64,000 bases of DNA from an uncultured Lachnospiraceae bacterium (GCA_947384285.1 CANDGI010000001.1:1-64000); one strand, 5' to 3'; counted from the stretch's first letter, positions 16,338 through 25,462 are shown. Program-made: numbers and translations. Notes: a model not told the origin generated them from the letters alone.

Positions 16338-17326
16338 CGGGTTTGTTGGAAGCAAGAGAGAAACTGCGGATTTTTTATGGAAAATACGAATTATATGTGA
16401 CGGCAGGCATAAAGTTCATATTAGGAATCCTGGTTTTTTCTTTGATTAACGGGCAGACAGGGTATATGGAACGGCTAAGAAGCCCAGCGGTGGTGCTTCT
16501 CCTGTCGCTGGTATGTGCCTTTCTGCCTGTGAACGCGATGGTTGTGATGGCTTGCGGCATGATATTGCTGCATTTATTTGCGCTTTCGATGGAAGCCTGT
16601 GCCATTGGCTTGTGCCTGTTTCTTCTGCTGCTGTTTTTATATGGGAAGTTTGCTCCCAAAAACGGGTATACCACTATTTTGACATCTGTGCTCTGCTTTT
16701 TCCGGGTGCCCCAGGTGATGCCAGTGGCAGCAGGAATGCTGAAAGAGCCTTCTTCCTATTTTTCTGTATTGTGCGGGGCAGTTGTCTATTTTTATATCCG
16801 GGGCGTGCAGGAGAATCTTGCAAATTTCACTGCAACGGAAGAAACGGAGGAGCTTGCGAAATTTACGGCAGCGTTGAAAATATTTACCGAAAACAAGGAA
16901 ATGTATTTGGTGTTAGCAGCATTTTTCATTGCCTCCATGGTGGTGTATCTGATCCGCCGCCAGTCCATGAATTATGCCTGGAGAATCGCGCTGTTTGTTG
17001 GGAATATGGTGGAACTGGTGATTTTTCTGGTAGGCTATATCCTGCTGGATATGACAGACAAAATCTTATGGGTACTGATAGGGACACTGTTATCCATCGT
17101 AATTTCCCTTGTTCTTGAGTTTTTTTTCTATAACCTGGATTATTCCCGGGTGGAGCGGGTACAATTTGAGGATGATGAATATTATTATTTTGTAAAAGCG
17201 GTTCCTAAGGTGTTTGTGGCCAGGAAGGATAAACGGGTCAAACAGATTACCCCGAGAAACCGGGTGTCGGCAGGCCGCCGGGAATTGGCGAGAGAGTTGG
17301 ATATTGACGAGGATTTGTTGGAATAA
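16334..17326 (+). CDS. Unknown polytopic membrane protein
   Basis: This 330-residue product has around eight hydrophobic segments. It ends in a cytoplasmic tail of about 60 residues rich in charged groups (VERVQFEDDEYYYFVKAVPK, then VARKDKRVKQITPRN). No family is recognised. The ATG overlaps the stop codon of the preceding small membrane protein (ATGA). GGAAG-like sequence precedes it. The tail, the longest soluble part, might dock a partner. cdaA starts 69 bases later on the same strand with its own GGGGATG-type binding site, so the pair could be part of the c-di-AMP transcription unit. Confidence 0.8.
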   Translation: MTGLLEAREKLRIFYGKYELYVTAGIKFILGILVFSLINGQTGYMERLRSPAVVLLLSLVCAFLPVNAMVVMACGMILLHLFALSMEACAIGLCLFLLLLFLYGKFAPKNGYTTILTSVLCFFRVPQVMPVAAGMLKEPSSYFSVLCGAVVYFYIRGVQENLANFTATEETEELAKFTAALKIFTENKEMYLVLAAFFIASMVVYLIRRQSMNYAWRIALFVGNMVELVIFLVGYILLDMTDKILWVLIGTLLSIVISLVLEFFFYNLDYSRVERVQFEDDEYYYFVKAVPKVFVARKDKRVKQITPRNRVSAGRRELARELDIDEDLLE

Positions 17327-17395
17327 GAATGGCATGGGACGTAGAAGAGACAGAAAAACGAATAAATCATTGAAATATAGAAAGGGGATGAAAAG

Positions 17396-18301
17396 ATGAT
17401 ACAGAATTTATTGACAATATTGAATTCATTTGCTTCAAAATACCTGTTTTGGATTGACAGCTATGCAATTACCAAGACGGATATTGCAGAGATAATTATT
17501 CTTTCATTCCTGATTTATAATATTTTGGTTTGGGTTAAGCAGACCAGGGCATGGAACCTGCTGAAAGGGATTATTGTGGTGCTTGCGTTTGTGCTGCTTG
17601 CTGCAATTTTCCAGATGAATACGATTTTGTGGATAGCGGGAAAAACAATCAATGTGGCTGTGATTGCAATTATCATTGTGTTTCAGCCGGAGCTGCGCCG
17701 TGCGCTGGAGGTGCTGGGCAGGAAGAATTTTCTTACCTCGATTTTGCCCCTCGACTCCCAAAAGACCCAGGAGCGGTTCAGTGAGCGGGTAACCAATGAA
17801 CTTGTGAAGGCTACCTATGAAATGGCCAAGGTTAAGACAGGGGCGTTGATTGTCATTGAGCAGGACGTAAGCCTGAAAGAGTATGAGAGAACCGGGATAG
17901 AACTGGATTCACTGGTATCCAGCCAGCTTTTGATTAATATATTTGAGCATAATACGCCATTGCATGATGGTGCAATTATTGTGCGGGGGAACCGGATTGT
18001 GTCTGCAACCTGTTATCTGCCCCTTTCAGACAATATGGGGCTGAGCAAGGATCTTGGAACCAGGCATCGTGCAGCGGTAGGAATCAGTGAAGTCTGCGAC
18101 GCTTTGACTATTGTGGTATCGGAGGAAACGGGAAATGTGTCGATTGCCATTGGCGGGGAATTGTACCGCAACGTGGATGCAGAATATTTGAAAGGAAAAT
18201 TGAATTTCATCCGCAAAGGCTCTATGGATGTGGCAAGGTTCCGAATATGGAAAAGGAGGATGAAGAATGTTAAAGAAAATGATGAAGCATCTGGTAAATA
18301 A
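17396..18301 (+). CDS. cdaA: Diadenylate cyclase CdaA
   Basis: This enzyme makes cyclic di-AMP from two ATP at the membrane. The 301-residue protein has three N-terminal membrane helices (within about residues 28-90). The DAC domain carries the two signature motifs, DGA in LHDGAIIVRGNRI and RHR in GTRHRAAVGISE. AAAGGGGATG precedes the start. The order cdaA-cdaR-glmM is the conserved Firmicute arrangement linking c-di-AMP to cell-wall precursor synthesis and potassium/turgor control. The frame overlaps cdaR by 35 bases, implying coupling. Confidence 0.97.
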   Translation: MIQNLLTILNSFASKYLFWIDSYAITKTDIAEIIILSFLIYNILVWVKQTRAWNLLKGIIVVLAFVLLAAIFQMNTILWIAGKTINVAVIAIIIVFQPELRRALEVLGRKNFLTSILPLDSQKTQERFSERVTNELVKATYEMAKVKTGALIVIEQDVSLKEYERTGIELDSLVSSQLLINIFEHNTPLHDGAIIVRGNRIVSATCYLPLSDNMGLSKDLGTRHRAAVGISEVCDALTIVVSEETGNVSIAIGGELYRNVDAEYLKGKLNFIRKGSMDVARFRIWKRRMKNVKENDEASGK

Positions 18302-19655
18302 TCCAGGGCTAAAGGTTCTTTCCCTTCTTTTATCCGTTATATTGTGGATGGTAGTGGTGAAGATGGCAGATCCAGATGCAAACAAATCTTTTTCTGTTTC
18401 TGTTGAAATTCTCAATAAAAATGTAATTACGGAAATGGGCAAGGTGCCGGGAGTGGTTGGAAATTCAGATATTGCAATGTTTTCCATTACAGGGCCTAGA
18501 AGCTATGTGGAAAAGATGAGCAGTGATGATTTTAAAGTAACAGCGGATTTGAGCCAGCTGGATTTAAACCAGGATGGGGATGTGAAGCTGGTGCCCATTG
18601 AGATTACCGCTAAAAAGAATGAAAAGTGGATTACGATTATGCAGCGGACGGTAAATCTGCAGATTACCCTTGAGGATTTATCGGAAAAGAAATTTGTAAT
18701 TACACCGGAGGTAGTGGGGACTCCAGCGGAAGGCTGCGCCATCGGAGCTGTGGAGGTTGTACCAAACCTTTTGACCATTTCCGGGCCGGAATCCATCGTT
18801 TCCCGCATTAGCCGGGTATCAGCGGCAATCAACGTGGATGGAGTTTCCAGCGACGTGACAGATAATGTTGTGCCCACGCTCTATGATAAGGATGAAAAAG
18901 TAATTGCATCTGACTTGCTGGAAATGAATCAGGGCTTCGTAATTATTAAGGCAAAAATACTTGGAACCAAAAGTGTGCCGATTCATTGCCAGGTAAGCGG
19001 AACCCCGGCTGAGGGATACGAGTACCGGGGGCTGGAATATGCACCGGAGACGGTATTGCTGAAAGGGGAGGCATCCTTATTAAATAGTATCAACGCCATC
19101 AACATTCCTGAGGATGTCATTAATATAGACGGAATGAGGGAGGATACAAATGTCGATATTGATTTGAACCCATATCTGGCAGAAGTAGGGCTTTCTCTGG
19201 TAGATGAAACAGCAAACCGGGTTGCAGTGAGGGTATTGATTGAGGAAAAGGAAACGAAAGAGTTTACCTTGCCTGTGGAGCGCATTAATGTTGCTGGTTT
19301 GAAGGAGGATCATGAGCTTACTTACAGTGGAACCTCTGTAAAGATTTCGGTCCGGGCCCTGAAGGAGGATATGGATACTTTGCAGACGGCAGATATCAAT
19401 GCTGCGCTGGATGTGTCAGAGCTGGCTGCGGGAGTGCATACGCTGCAGCTGAATGTAACGCTTCCAAGCAATAAATTTGAGGTTGCAGGTGTCGTAAATG
19501 TTCAGATTACGATTGAAGATAAGAATGCTGAGTTAGAGGATGATTCGGAGGAAGATCAGGAAGACGGGAATGGCCCAGGCGCCCCTTCCAGGGATGAAGA
19601 GGAACAAGGTGAACAAGGTGGAAATAACAGAGATAACAGAGATGAGAATAATTAG
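18267..19655 (+). CDS. cdaR: CdaA regulator CdaR (YbbR-domain protein)
   Basis: This is a membrane-anchored extracytoplasmic protein of 462 residues that in the family binds and modulates CdaA. One N-terminal transmembrane helix (VLSLLLSVILWMVVVKM) is followed by about four YbbR repeats, recognisable from recurring phrases such as VVGTPAEGCAIGAVEVVP, VSGTPAEGYEYRGLEYAP and ITGPRSYVEKM/ISGPESIVSRI. The last about 40 residues are an acidic, Asn/Gln/Gly-rich tail without structure, longer than usual. The start lies inside the end of cdaA, with AAAGGAGGATG just upstream. Confidence 0.93.
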   Translation: MLKKMMKHLVNNPGLKVLSLLLSVILWMVVVKMADPDANKSFSVSVEILNKNVITEMGKVPGVVGNSDIAMFSITGPRSYVEKMSSDDFKVTADLSQLDLNQDGDVKLVPIEITAKKNEKWITIMQRTVNLQITLEDLSEKKFVITPEVVGTPAEGCAIGAVEVVPNLLTISGPESIVSRISRVSAAINVDGVSSDVTDNVVPTLYDKDEKVIASDLLEMNQGFVIIKAKILGTKSVPIHCQVSGTPAEGYEYRGLEYAPETVLLKGEASLLNSINAINIPEDVINIDGMREDTNVDIDLNPYLAEVGLSLVDETANRVAVRVLIEEKETKEFTLPVERINVAGLKEDHELTYSGTSVKISVRALKEDMDTLQTADINAALDVSELAAGVHTLQLNVTLPSNKFEVAGVVNVQITIEDKNAELEDDSEEDQEDGNGPGAPSRDEEEQGEQGGNNRDNRDENN

Positions 19656-19700
19656 AATGGAATTATGTGGAATGAATAGCATGCGGCAGAAATAGTAAGG

Positions 19701-19820
19701 ATTTGTTGGTGAATCATTTGGTTTAGCGGTATAGAATGGCAGCAGGGTTATTGCCGGAGCGCATAACACGAATCTGCTGGTGGATCACTTGGTTTATGTG
19801 TATAGAAGAATGGCCGCAGA
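19701..19820. repeat. Degenerate tandem duplication upstream of glmM
   Basis: Two copies about 70 bases apart share TGTTGGTGAATCATTTGGTT (first) and TGCTGGTGGATCACTTGGTT (second), then TATAGAATGGC or TATAGAAGAATGGC. This matches the pattern of duplicated spacers seen elsewhere in the window. No promoter was distinguishable. Confidence 0.7.
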
Positions 19821-19832
19821 ATGGAGGAAATT

Positions 19833-21182
19833 ATGGCAAGAATGTTTGGAACAGACGGAGTAAGAGGTGTGGCAGGCACGGAGCTTACCATTGAATTGGC
19901 TATGAAGCTGGGGCAGGCAGGCGCTTATGTGCTTACCAAAGAGAAATCATACCAGCCCACGATTATTGTAGGGTGCGATACCAGGATTTCAGGCGGTATG
20001 CTGGCAAATGCGCTGATGGCAGGCATTTGTTCCGTAGGGGCAAATGCAGTGTATATGGGTGTGGTTCCTACCCCGGCTATCGCATATTTGGTTAGAAAGC
20101 ATAGGGTTGAGGCAGGAGTAGTGATTTCTGCATCCCACAATCCCATGGAATTTAATGGAATTAAATTTTTTAATGGGGAGGGATATAAGCTTTCAGATGA
20201 GCTGGAGGATGAGATTGAGGCTTTGATTAAGAACGGCATGAAGGATGTTGCCATGCCTCTAGGTTCCGGTATCGGGAATATCAGTTATCGGTTTGACGCC
20301 AGAGAAGAATATGTTTTCTTCATGAAAAAGACGGTTCCGGTGGATTTAAGCGGCAGGAAGATTGTTGTGGACTGTGCGGAGGGCGCCTCCCATTACACAG
20401 CAGTGGAAACCTTGAAGGGCCTTGGGGCAAATCTGGTGGCAATCCACACGAACCCAGACGGCACCAATATCAATGCCAACTGCGGCTCCACCCATATGGA
20501 TGAACTGCGTGCAAGGGTGGTATATGAGAAAGCCGATATAGGCCTGGCATTTGACGGGGATGCAGACCGTATGCTTGCTGTGGACGAAAAAGGGGAAATC
20601 GTGGACGGCGATCAGGTTATGGCGATTATCGGAAATTATATGAAAGACCATGGAAAGCTGAAAAAGAATACGATTGTTGGGACTGTGATGAGCAACCTGG
20701 GCTTCACATTGATGGGAAAAGAACGGGGCATCCACATCGAACAGACAAAGGTAGGAGACCGCTATGTTTTGGAAAATATGAGAGAAAATGGGTATAATAT
20801 TGGAGGAGAGCAGTCAGGGCATATTATTTTCCTGGATGAAAATACCACCGGAGACGGCTTGCTTAGCGCATTGCATTTGCTGGAGGTTATGGTAAATACA
20901 AAAGAACCTCTTTCCAAGCTGGCGCAGATTATGGAAGTACTGCCCCAGGCTCTTGTCAATGCCAAGGTGCCCAACCATAAAAAAGAGCATTTTATGGATT
21001 ATCCCGAGATTGCCCAGGCAGTCCAGAAGCTGGAACAGAAATTTGCGGGGGAAGGCAGAGTTCTGATCCGTCCGTCCGGCACAGAGCCAATGGTCCGCGT
21101 CATGATAGAGGGGAAAGACCAGGCAGAAATCACCCGCAACGCCAAAGAACTAGCAGACCTAATTGTGAAGAATATGTTATAA
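19833..21182 (+). CDS. glmM: Phosphoglucosamine mutase
   Basis: This enzyme converts glucosamine-6-phosphate to glucosamine-1-phosphate for UDP-GlcNAc and peptidoglycan synthesis. The 449-residue protein starts MARMFGTDGVRGVAG, has the phosphoserine loop ISASHNPMEFNG, the metal-binding loop FDGDADRM, the sugar loop GEQSGHII and the phosphate loop RPSGTEPMVRVM. An ATG 12 bases earlier is in frame, but GGAGGAAA lies between it and the start chosen. It closes the cdaA-cdaR-glmM trio; in other Firmicutes GlmM directly inhibits CdaA. Confidence 0.98.
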   Translation: MARMFGTDGVRGVAGTELTIELAMKLGQAGAYVLTKEKSYQPTIIVGCDTRISGGMLANALMAGICSVGANAVYMGVVPTPAIAYLVRKHRVEAGVVISASHNPMEFNGIKFFNGEGYKLSDELEDEIEALIKNGMKDVAMPLGSGIGNISYRFDAREEYVFFMKKTVPVDLSGRKIVVDCAEGASHYTAVETLKGLGANLVAIHTNPDGTNINANCGSTHMDELRARVVYEKADIGLAFDGDADRMLAVDEKGEIVDGDQVMAIIGNYMKDHGKLKKNTIVGTVMSNLGFTLMGKERGIHIEQTKVGDRYVLENMRENGYNIGGEQSGHIIFLDENTTGDGLLSALHLLEVMVNTKEPLSKLAQIMEVLPQALVNAKVPNHKKEHFMDYPEIAQAVQKLEQKFAGEGRVLIRPSGTEPMVRVMIEGKDQAEITRNAKELADLIVKNML

Positions 21183-21301
21183 TTTACCATGAGGAGAACC
21201 CAGCAGGGCGAAAAACATAGGAATTATCCAAAGAGCCCAACGCCGTGCTGGGAGGAGCCCTGATGGTTTACCATGAGGAGGAACCCAGCATGGTAAAAAA
21301 C
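21183..21301. repeat. Degenerate tandem duplication between glmM and the HPr gene
   Basis: TTTACCATGAGGAGAACCCAGCAGGG and TTTACCATGAGGAGGAACCCAGCATGG, both shortened here to their first 20 bases or so in identity, stand 84 bases apart and both run into AAAAAC. Part of the spacer is GC-rich (GTGCTGGGAGGAGCCCTG). Upstream in-frame ATGs in the second copy are not needed for the HPr start. Confidence 0.7.
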
Positions 21302-21319
21302 TGTATTGGAGGAAGGAAA

Positions 21320-21583
21320 ATGGTTAGTCAGAAAGTGAAAATTAAAAACCCCACCGGCCTGCATTTACGGCCAGCGGGAATTTTATGTAAAGAAGCAGTA
21401 AAATTCAAATCCTTAATCACATTCAATTTTAAAGGCGGAACCGCCAACGCAAAAAGTGTTTTAAGCGTGCTGGGGGCATGCATCAAATCCGGGGATTCCA
21501 TAGAATTTGTCTGTGAAGGCGAGGATGAGGAGGACGCTCTTGCAGCAGTTGTATATGCAGTAGAGAGCGGCCTGGGAGAATAA
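21320..21583 (+). CDS. ptsH: HPr-family phosphocarrier protein
   Basis: This 87-residue protein carries the active-site histidine in NPTGLHLRPAG and a serine in the region corresponding to HPr Ser46 (NAKSVLSVLGACIKSG), so both the enzyme I phosphorylation site and the regulatory site appear present. It would carry phosphate in the phosphotransferase system or act in carbon regulation. GGAGGAAGG precedes the ATG; an upstream open extension starting at 21245 is a by-product of the duplicated spacer. The gene stands between glmM and the polysaccharide locus rather than beside ptsI, so a specialised HPr paralog cannot be excluded. Confidence 0.9.
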   Translation: MVSQKVKIKNPTGLHLRPAGILCKEAVKFKSLITFNFKGGTANAKSVLSVLGACIKSGDSIEFVCEGEDEEDALAAVVYAVESGLGE

Positions 21584-21591
21584 TAGCAGCT

Positions 21592-22479
21592 ATGGAAAAA
21601 GTACAGGTTCTGCTTTCCACATACCAAGGAGAGCAGTTTTTGGAAGAACAGATGGAAAGCCTTCTTCGGCAGACCTGGAAAAATCTGGAAATCCTTGTCA
21701 GAGACGACGGATCCAAAGATAACACCAGGAAAATCCTGGAGCATTACAGTAAAAATTACGAAAATATCCGCTATTATCCAGGAAAAAATATCGGCGTAAC
21801 AAAGAGCTTTTTTGAATTGCTAACAAAAAGCGATGCAGGGTATGTGGCTTTCTGCGACCAGGACGACGTATGGCTGGAGAATAAAATTGAGGCTGCAGTC
21901 CGAAAGCTGAAAAATGCCAAAGGGCCTGCCTTATATTGCAGCAACAAGATTCTGGTGGACAAAAATCTTCATCCTATGAAAAGGCAGGACAGAAAGCAGC
22001 TTAGGCCAGGATTTGGAAATGCAGTGGTAGAGTGCATTTGTACTGGATGTACGGCGGTGCTCAACCGGGAGCTTGCAGATATGATATCGGCACGGCTGCC
22101 AGAACATGCAATTCTCCATGACTGGTGGACTTACCTGGCGGCTTCGTATACTGGGAAAGTAATATTTGACAAGCATGCCTATATTTTGTATCGCCAGCAT
22201 GAGGGAAATGTGGTAGGAGCAAAGGGCGGCTTTTGGGGCGCGGTTCAGTCAAAAGCCGCCTATGTAAGGAAAAATCATGGAAAATTAAAGGGGCAGCTCA
22301 CTGATTTTTCCAGATTATACCAGGGAGAACGGCAGAAAGATGCTCTGGTAAAACAAATATTAGCAGCTGAAACATTTCCGGGAAGGCTGAAACTCCTGGG
22401 AAACCGGAAAATGTACCGGCAGAGTGTATTAGATGAGATTATTATGAGAATATTATTTTTCATAGACAGAATGTTGTAA
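21592..22479 (+). CDS. GT2 glycosyltransferase, rhamnosyltransferase-like
   Basis: This 295-residue cytoplasmic enzyme has a GT-A fold: N-terminal VLLSTYQGEQFLEEQMESLL, then RDDGSKDNT and the acidic donor-binding motif FCDQDDVW. It resembles streptococcal-type rhamnan rhamnosyltransferases, which fits the dTDP-rhamnose genes that follow at once; donor and linkage are inferred only. A clear paralog lies on the minus strand at 30928-31860, sharing RDDGSKDNT, AFCDQDD and a hydrophobic C-terminus (MRILFFIDRML). It is the first gene of the polysaccharide locus, starting eight bases after the HPr stop with only a weak binding site. Confidence 0.87.
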   Translation: MEKVQVLLSTYQGEQFLEEQMESLLRQTWKNLEILVRDDGSKDNTRKILEHYSKNYENIRYYPGKNIGVTKSFFELLTKSDAGYVAFCDQDDVWLENKIEAAVRKLKNAKGPALYCSNKILVDKNLHPMKRQDRKQLRPGFGNAVVECICTGCTAVLNRELADMISARLPEHAILHDWWTYLAASYTGKVIFDKHAYILYRQHEGNVVGAKGGFWGAVQSKAAYVRKNHGKLKGQLTDFSRLYQGERQKDALVKQILAAETFPGRLKLLGNRKMYRQSVLDEIIMRILFFIDRML

Positions 22480-22491
22480 ATGGAGGAAATC

Positions 22492-23361
22492 ATGAAAAGA
22501 ATATTGGTTACAGGCTGTAATGGACAGCTTGGAAGGGCAATTAACAAAGAATATGATAAGGACGCCGTGGAATTTATCAATACAGATGTGCAGGCCGGGG
22601 AAGGCGTTACAGCCCTGGATATTACAAATATTGATAAAGTCATGAGCCTGGTGCGTGAGACGAAGCCGGATGTGATTATCAATTGCGCCGCACATACAGC
22701 GGTAGATCTCTGTGAGCAGCAGTGGGACAGCGCATATCGCATCAATGCCATCGGCCCTAGGAATTTAAGCATTGCAGCCACCGAGGCAAAGGCCAAACTG
22801 ATTCATGTTTCCACGGATTATGTGTTTGACGGAAACGGGACAAGGCCCTACACAGAATTTGATGCCACAGGCCCCAACAGCGCTTACGGAAAAACAAAGC
22901 TGGAAGGGGAAAATTTTGTCAAAGACTTTGCAGGCCATTACTTTATTTTACGGACCGCATGGCTCTATGGAGACGGAAAAAATTTCGTAAAGACAATGCT
23001 GCGCCTATCCGAGAATTACGAAAAAGTCCGCGTAGTAAACGACCAGTTAGGAAGCCCCACCAGTGCCGAGGAACTGGCAAAAATGATACACTTTTTAGAA
23101 CCAACAGAGAATTACGGCCTGTTCCACGCCACCTGCGAAGGAAGCTGCAGCTGGGCAGAGTTCGCCAAAGAAATTTTCAAAATGGCCGGAAAAACCACAG
23201 TAGTAGAGCCAGTCACCACTGAAGAATACGGAAAGGACAACCCCAACCAAGCGAAACGTCCAGCTTATTCCATCCTGGAAAACTACATGATAAAACTCAC
23301 CAGCAATTTTACAATGGCAGACTGGCAGCAAGCATTAAGAACTTATATGGATTCCATCTAG
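22492..23361 (+). CDS. rfbD: dTDP-4-dehydrorhamnose reductase
   Basis: This enzyme performs the last step of dTDP-L-rhamnose synthesis, NADPH-dependent reduction of dTDP-4-keto-L-rhamnose. The 289-residue SDR protein has the nucleotide motif VTGCNGQLG, ALDITN, STDYVFDG and the catalytic YGKTKLEGE (YxxxK). The C-terminal half includes RTAWLYGDGKNFVKTM. GGAGGAAAT lies just before the ATG chosen; the frame is open 12 bases further. rfbB follows after a 96-base gap. rfbA and rfbC are 15 kb away in the same locus. Confidence 0.96.
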   Translation: MKRILVTGCNGQLGRAINKEYDKDAVEFINTDVQAGEGVTALDITNIDKVMSLVRETKPDVIINCAAHTAVDLCEQQWDSAYRINAIGPRNLSIAATEAKAKLIHVSTDYVFDGNGTRPYTEFDATGPNSAYGKTKLEGENFVKDFAGHYFILRTAWLYGDGKNFVKTMLRLSENYEKVRVVNDQLGSPTSAEELAKMIHFLEPTENYGLFHATCEGSCSWAEFAKEIFKMAGKTTVVEPVTTEEYGKDNPNQAKRPAYSILENYMIKLTSNFTMADWQQALRTYMDSI

Positions 23362-23457
23362 CGCTGCAGCAAACAATGAATATTTCCGTCCGCGTCCAAA
23401 TATTAAAAGTATACCCTAAAAATTTGATGTAAATATGATAAAAAGGAGTAAATTAAT

Positions 23458-24540
23458 ATGAGAACCTATCTGGTAACAGGCGGAGCCGGTTTCATCGGCT
23501 CAAACTACATTCACTATATGTTCCGCAAATACAAAGATGAAATCAGGATTATCAATGTGGACAAGCTGACATACGCAGGAAACCTGGAGAATTTAAAGGA
23601 TGTGGAATCCAGGGAAAATTATACCTTTGTAAAAGCGGATATCTGCGATAAAGAAGCCATCCGCAGAATTTTTCAGGAAAATGAGATTGACCGTGTGGTT
23701 CATTTTGCAGCGGAGAGCCATGTGGACAGGAGCATCAAGAGCCCGGAGGTTTTTGTGCAGACCAATGTATTGGGAACAGCGGTCATGCTTAACTGTGCAA
23801 AGGAGGCGTGGGAGCAGGAGGATGGTACCTTCCAGGAAGGAAAGAAATTCCTCCATGTGTCCACCGATGAGGTGTACGGTTCCCTGGCGGATGATGGAAG
23901 CTATTTTTATGAGACCACGCCCTATGACCCCCACAGCCCTTATTCTGCAAGCAAGGCAAGCTCGGATTTTTTGGTAAAGGCATATATTGACACCTATCAT
24001 TTTCCGGCTAATATCACCAATTGCTCCAACAATTACGGGCCTTACCAATTCCCGGAAAAGCTGATTCCTCTGATTATCAACAATGCATTGCAGGGAAAGA
24101 AGCTGCCGGTATATGGGGATGGAAAGAATGTACGGGACTGGCTGTATGTGGATGACCATGCAAAGGGAATCGATATGGTGCAGGAGCACGGGAAATTAGG
24201 CGAGACTTATAATATCGGCGGCCACAATGAAAAGCAGAACATTGAGATTATCCATATTATCCTGGAAACCTTGCAGGAAATGCTGCCGGAGGGCGACCCG
24301 AGAAGGGAACTGGTAAGCACAGACCTGATTACCTATGTGGAAGACCGGAAAGGCCATGACAGAAGATATGCCATTGCACCGGATAAGATTAAAGCGGAAA
24401 TCGGCTGGGAGCCGGAAACCATGTTTAAAGAGGGCATCAAGAAGACCATTGCATGGTTTTTTGAGCATGAGGAATGGATGAAAAATGTGACCAGCGGTGA
24501 TTACCAGAAATATTACGAAGAGATGTATCAGAATAAATAG
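23458..24540 (+). CDS. rfbB: dTDP-glucose 4,6-dehydratase
   Basis: This enzyme performs the second step of dTDP-rhamnose synthesis, NAD-dependent conversion of dTDP-glucose to the 4-keto-6-deoxy sugar. The 360-residue protein has GGAGFIGSNYIHYM, AAESHVDRSI, STDEVYGSL with the active-site DE pair, and catalytic YSASKASSDFL. AAAAGGAG supports the start. It stands after rfbD and before several GT2 genes, so it is part of the polysaccharide operon. Confidence 0.97.
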   Translation: MRTYLVTGGAGFIGSNYIHYMFRKYKDEIRIINVDKLTYAGNLENLKDVESRENYTFVKADICDKEAIRRIFQENEIDRVVHFAAESHVDRSIKSPEVFVQTNVLGTAVMLNCAKEAWEQEDGTFQEGKKFLHVSTDEVYGSLADDGSYFYETTPYDPHSPYSASKASSDFLVKAYIDTYHFPANITNCSNNYGPYQFPEKLIPLIINNALQGKKLPVYGDGKNVRDWLYVDDHAKGIDMVQEHGKLGETYNIGGHNEKQNIEIIHIILETLQEMLPEGDPRRELVSTDLITYVEDRKGHDRRYAIAPDKIKAEIGWEPETMFKEGIKKTIAWFFEHEEWMKNVTSGDYQKYYEEMYQNK

Positions 24541-24551
24541 GAAGACAGAAC

Positions 24552-25358
24552 ATGGAATTTGGAGCGAAAGATCATACATTCGCAATCTGCGCTTACAAGG
24601 AAAGCCCTTTCCTGCGGGAATGTATTGAATCATTAAGAAAGCAGACGGTAGTTACCAATGTTATTATGACTGCCTCTACAGACAATGCATACATTAGGAA
24701 TTTGGCAGAAGAGTATCAGATTCCCTTGTTTATCAACCATGGGCCAAAGGGGATTGCCAATGACTGGAACTTTGCATATCATCACTGTAAGACCAGGCTG
24801 GTTACCCTGGCCCATCAGGATGATATGTACCGTCCAGAGTATGTGGAGAGGATGTTAGAGAAAGTAAACAGGGCAAAACATCCGCTGATTTATTTTACGG
24901 ATTACAATGAACTGCGGGAAGGCCGGGTGGTTTCCGGGAATAAGCTTTTGCGGATTAAGCGGCTGATGCTGCTGCCGTTGCGGATCAAAGCTTTTCACGG
25001 AAACCGTTTTGTGCGCAGGAGGATTCTGTCCATGGGGAATCCCATTTCCTGCCCATCCGTGACCTACATAAAAGAACATCTGCCTGCTACGGTATTTGTT
25101 CCAGGTTTTAAAAGCAATATTGACTGGCAGGCCTGGGAGATGTTATCCAGGGAAAAGGGTGAATTTGTCTATGAGAAATCACCGTTGGCTTTTCACAGGA
25201 TTCATGTGGAATCGGAGACTTCGGTAACCATTAACAATGGAAATGTCAGAGCGCAGGAGGATTATGAAATGTTCCTGAAATTCTGGCCGAAATGGATGGC
25301 AGGCTTTATTATGCGCTTTTACATTAAAGGAGAAGAATCCAATACCATTGAACAATAG
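24552..25358 (+). CDS. GT2-like glycosyltransferase
   Basis: This 268-residue protein of GT-A type starts with FAICAYKESPFLRECIESL and carries the aspartate-rich donor motif LAHQDDMYRPEYVERML. A basic, proline-poor C-terminal half (FKSNIDWQAWEMLSREKG, AFHRIHVESETS) probably contacts the acceptor. The first residues (MEFGAKDHT) precede the nucleotide-binding strand. GGAAGA precedes the ATG. The family is recognisable but the sugar is not. The stop codon lies in the family 3 repeat that encodes the 30-residue peptide. Confidence 0.8.
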   Translation: MEFGAKDHTFAICAYKESPFLRECIESLRKQTVVTNVIMTASTDNAYIRNLAEEYQIPLFINHGPKGIANDWNFAYHHCKTRLVTLAHQDDMYRPEYVERMLEKVNRAKHPLIYFTDYNELREGRVVSGNKLLRIKRLMLLPLRIKAFHGNRFVRRRILSMGNPISCPSVTYIKEHLPATVFVPGFKSNIDWQAWEMLSREKGEFVYEKSPLAFHRIHVESETSVTINNGNVRAQEDYEMFLKFWPKWMAGFIMRFYIKGEESNTIEQ

Positions 25359-25445
25359 GAGGAAGGCTGATGCGAAGCATGATTAAGAATGCCTTCCAAC
25401 GATTTGCCGCCGGATCAAAGAGGAGGGGGCATTTCATGAAAAAGG
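25355..25445. repeat. Family 3 repeat, copy B
   Basis: Same element as at 10811: TAGGAGGAAGGC at a stop codon, ATGCGAAGCATGATT, CGATTTGCCGCCGGA and GGGGCATTTCAT. Its end overlaps the ribosome binding site and start of the next glycosyltransferase gene, so the insertion sits exactly in an intergenic junction. Confidence 0.75.
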
Positions 25446-25462
25446 AGAAATACAATGAATGA
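25370..25462 (+). CDS. 30-residue peptide encoded by the family 3 repeat, copy B
   Basis: This small frame of 30 codons begins MRSMIKNAFQRFAAG and ends in a Lys/Arg-rich stretch. AGGAGGAAGG stands before the ATG. The C-terminal end overlaps the next gene start by eight bases, so translation of the peptide could couple the two glycosyltransferase genes. Both copies in the window are 30 residues long. Whether it is expressed as a functional peptide is unknown; it could equally serve as a translational bridge created by the repeat. Confidence 0.4.
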   Translation: MRSMIKNAFQRFAAGSKRRGHFMKKEKYNE

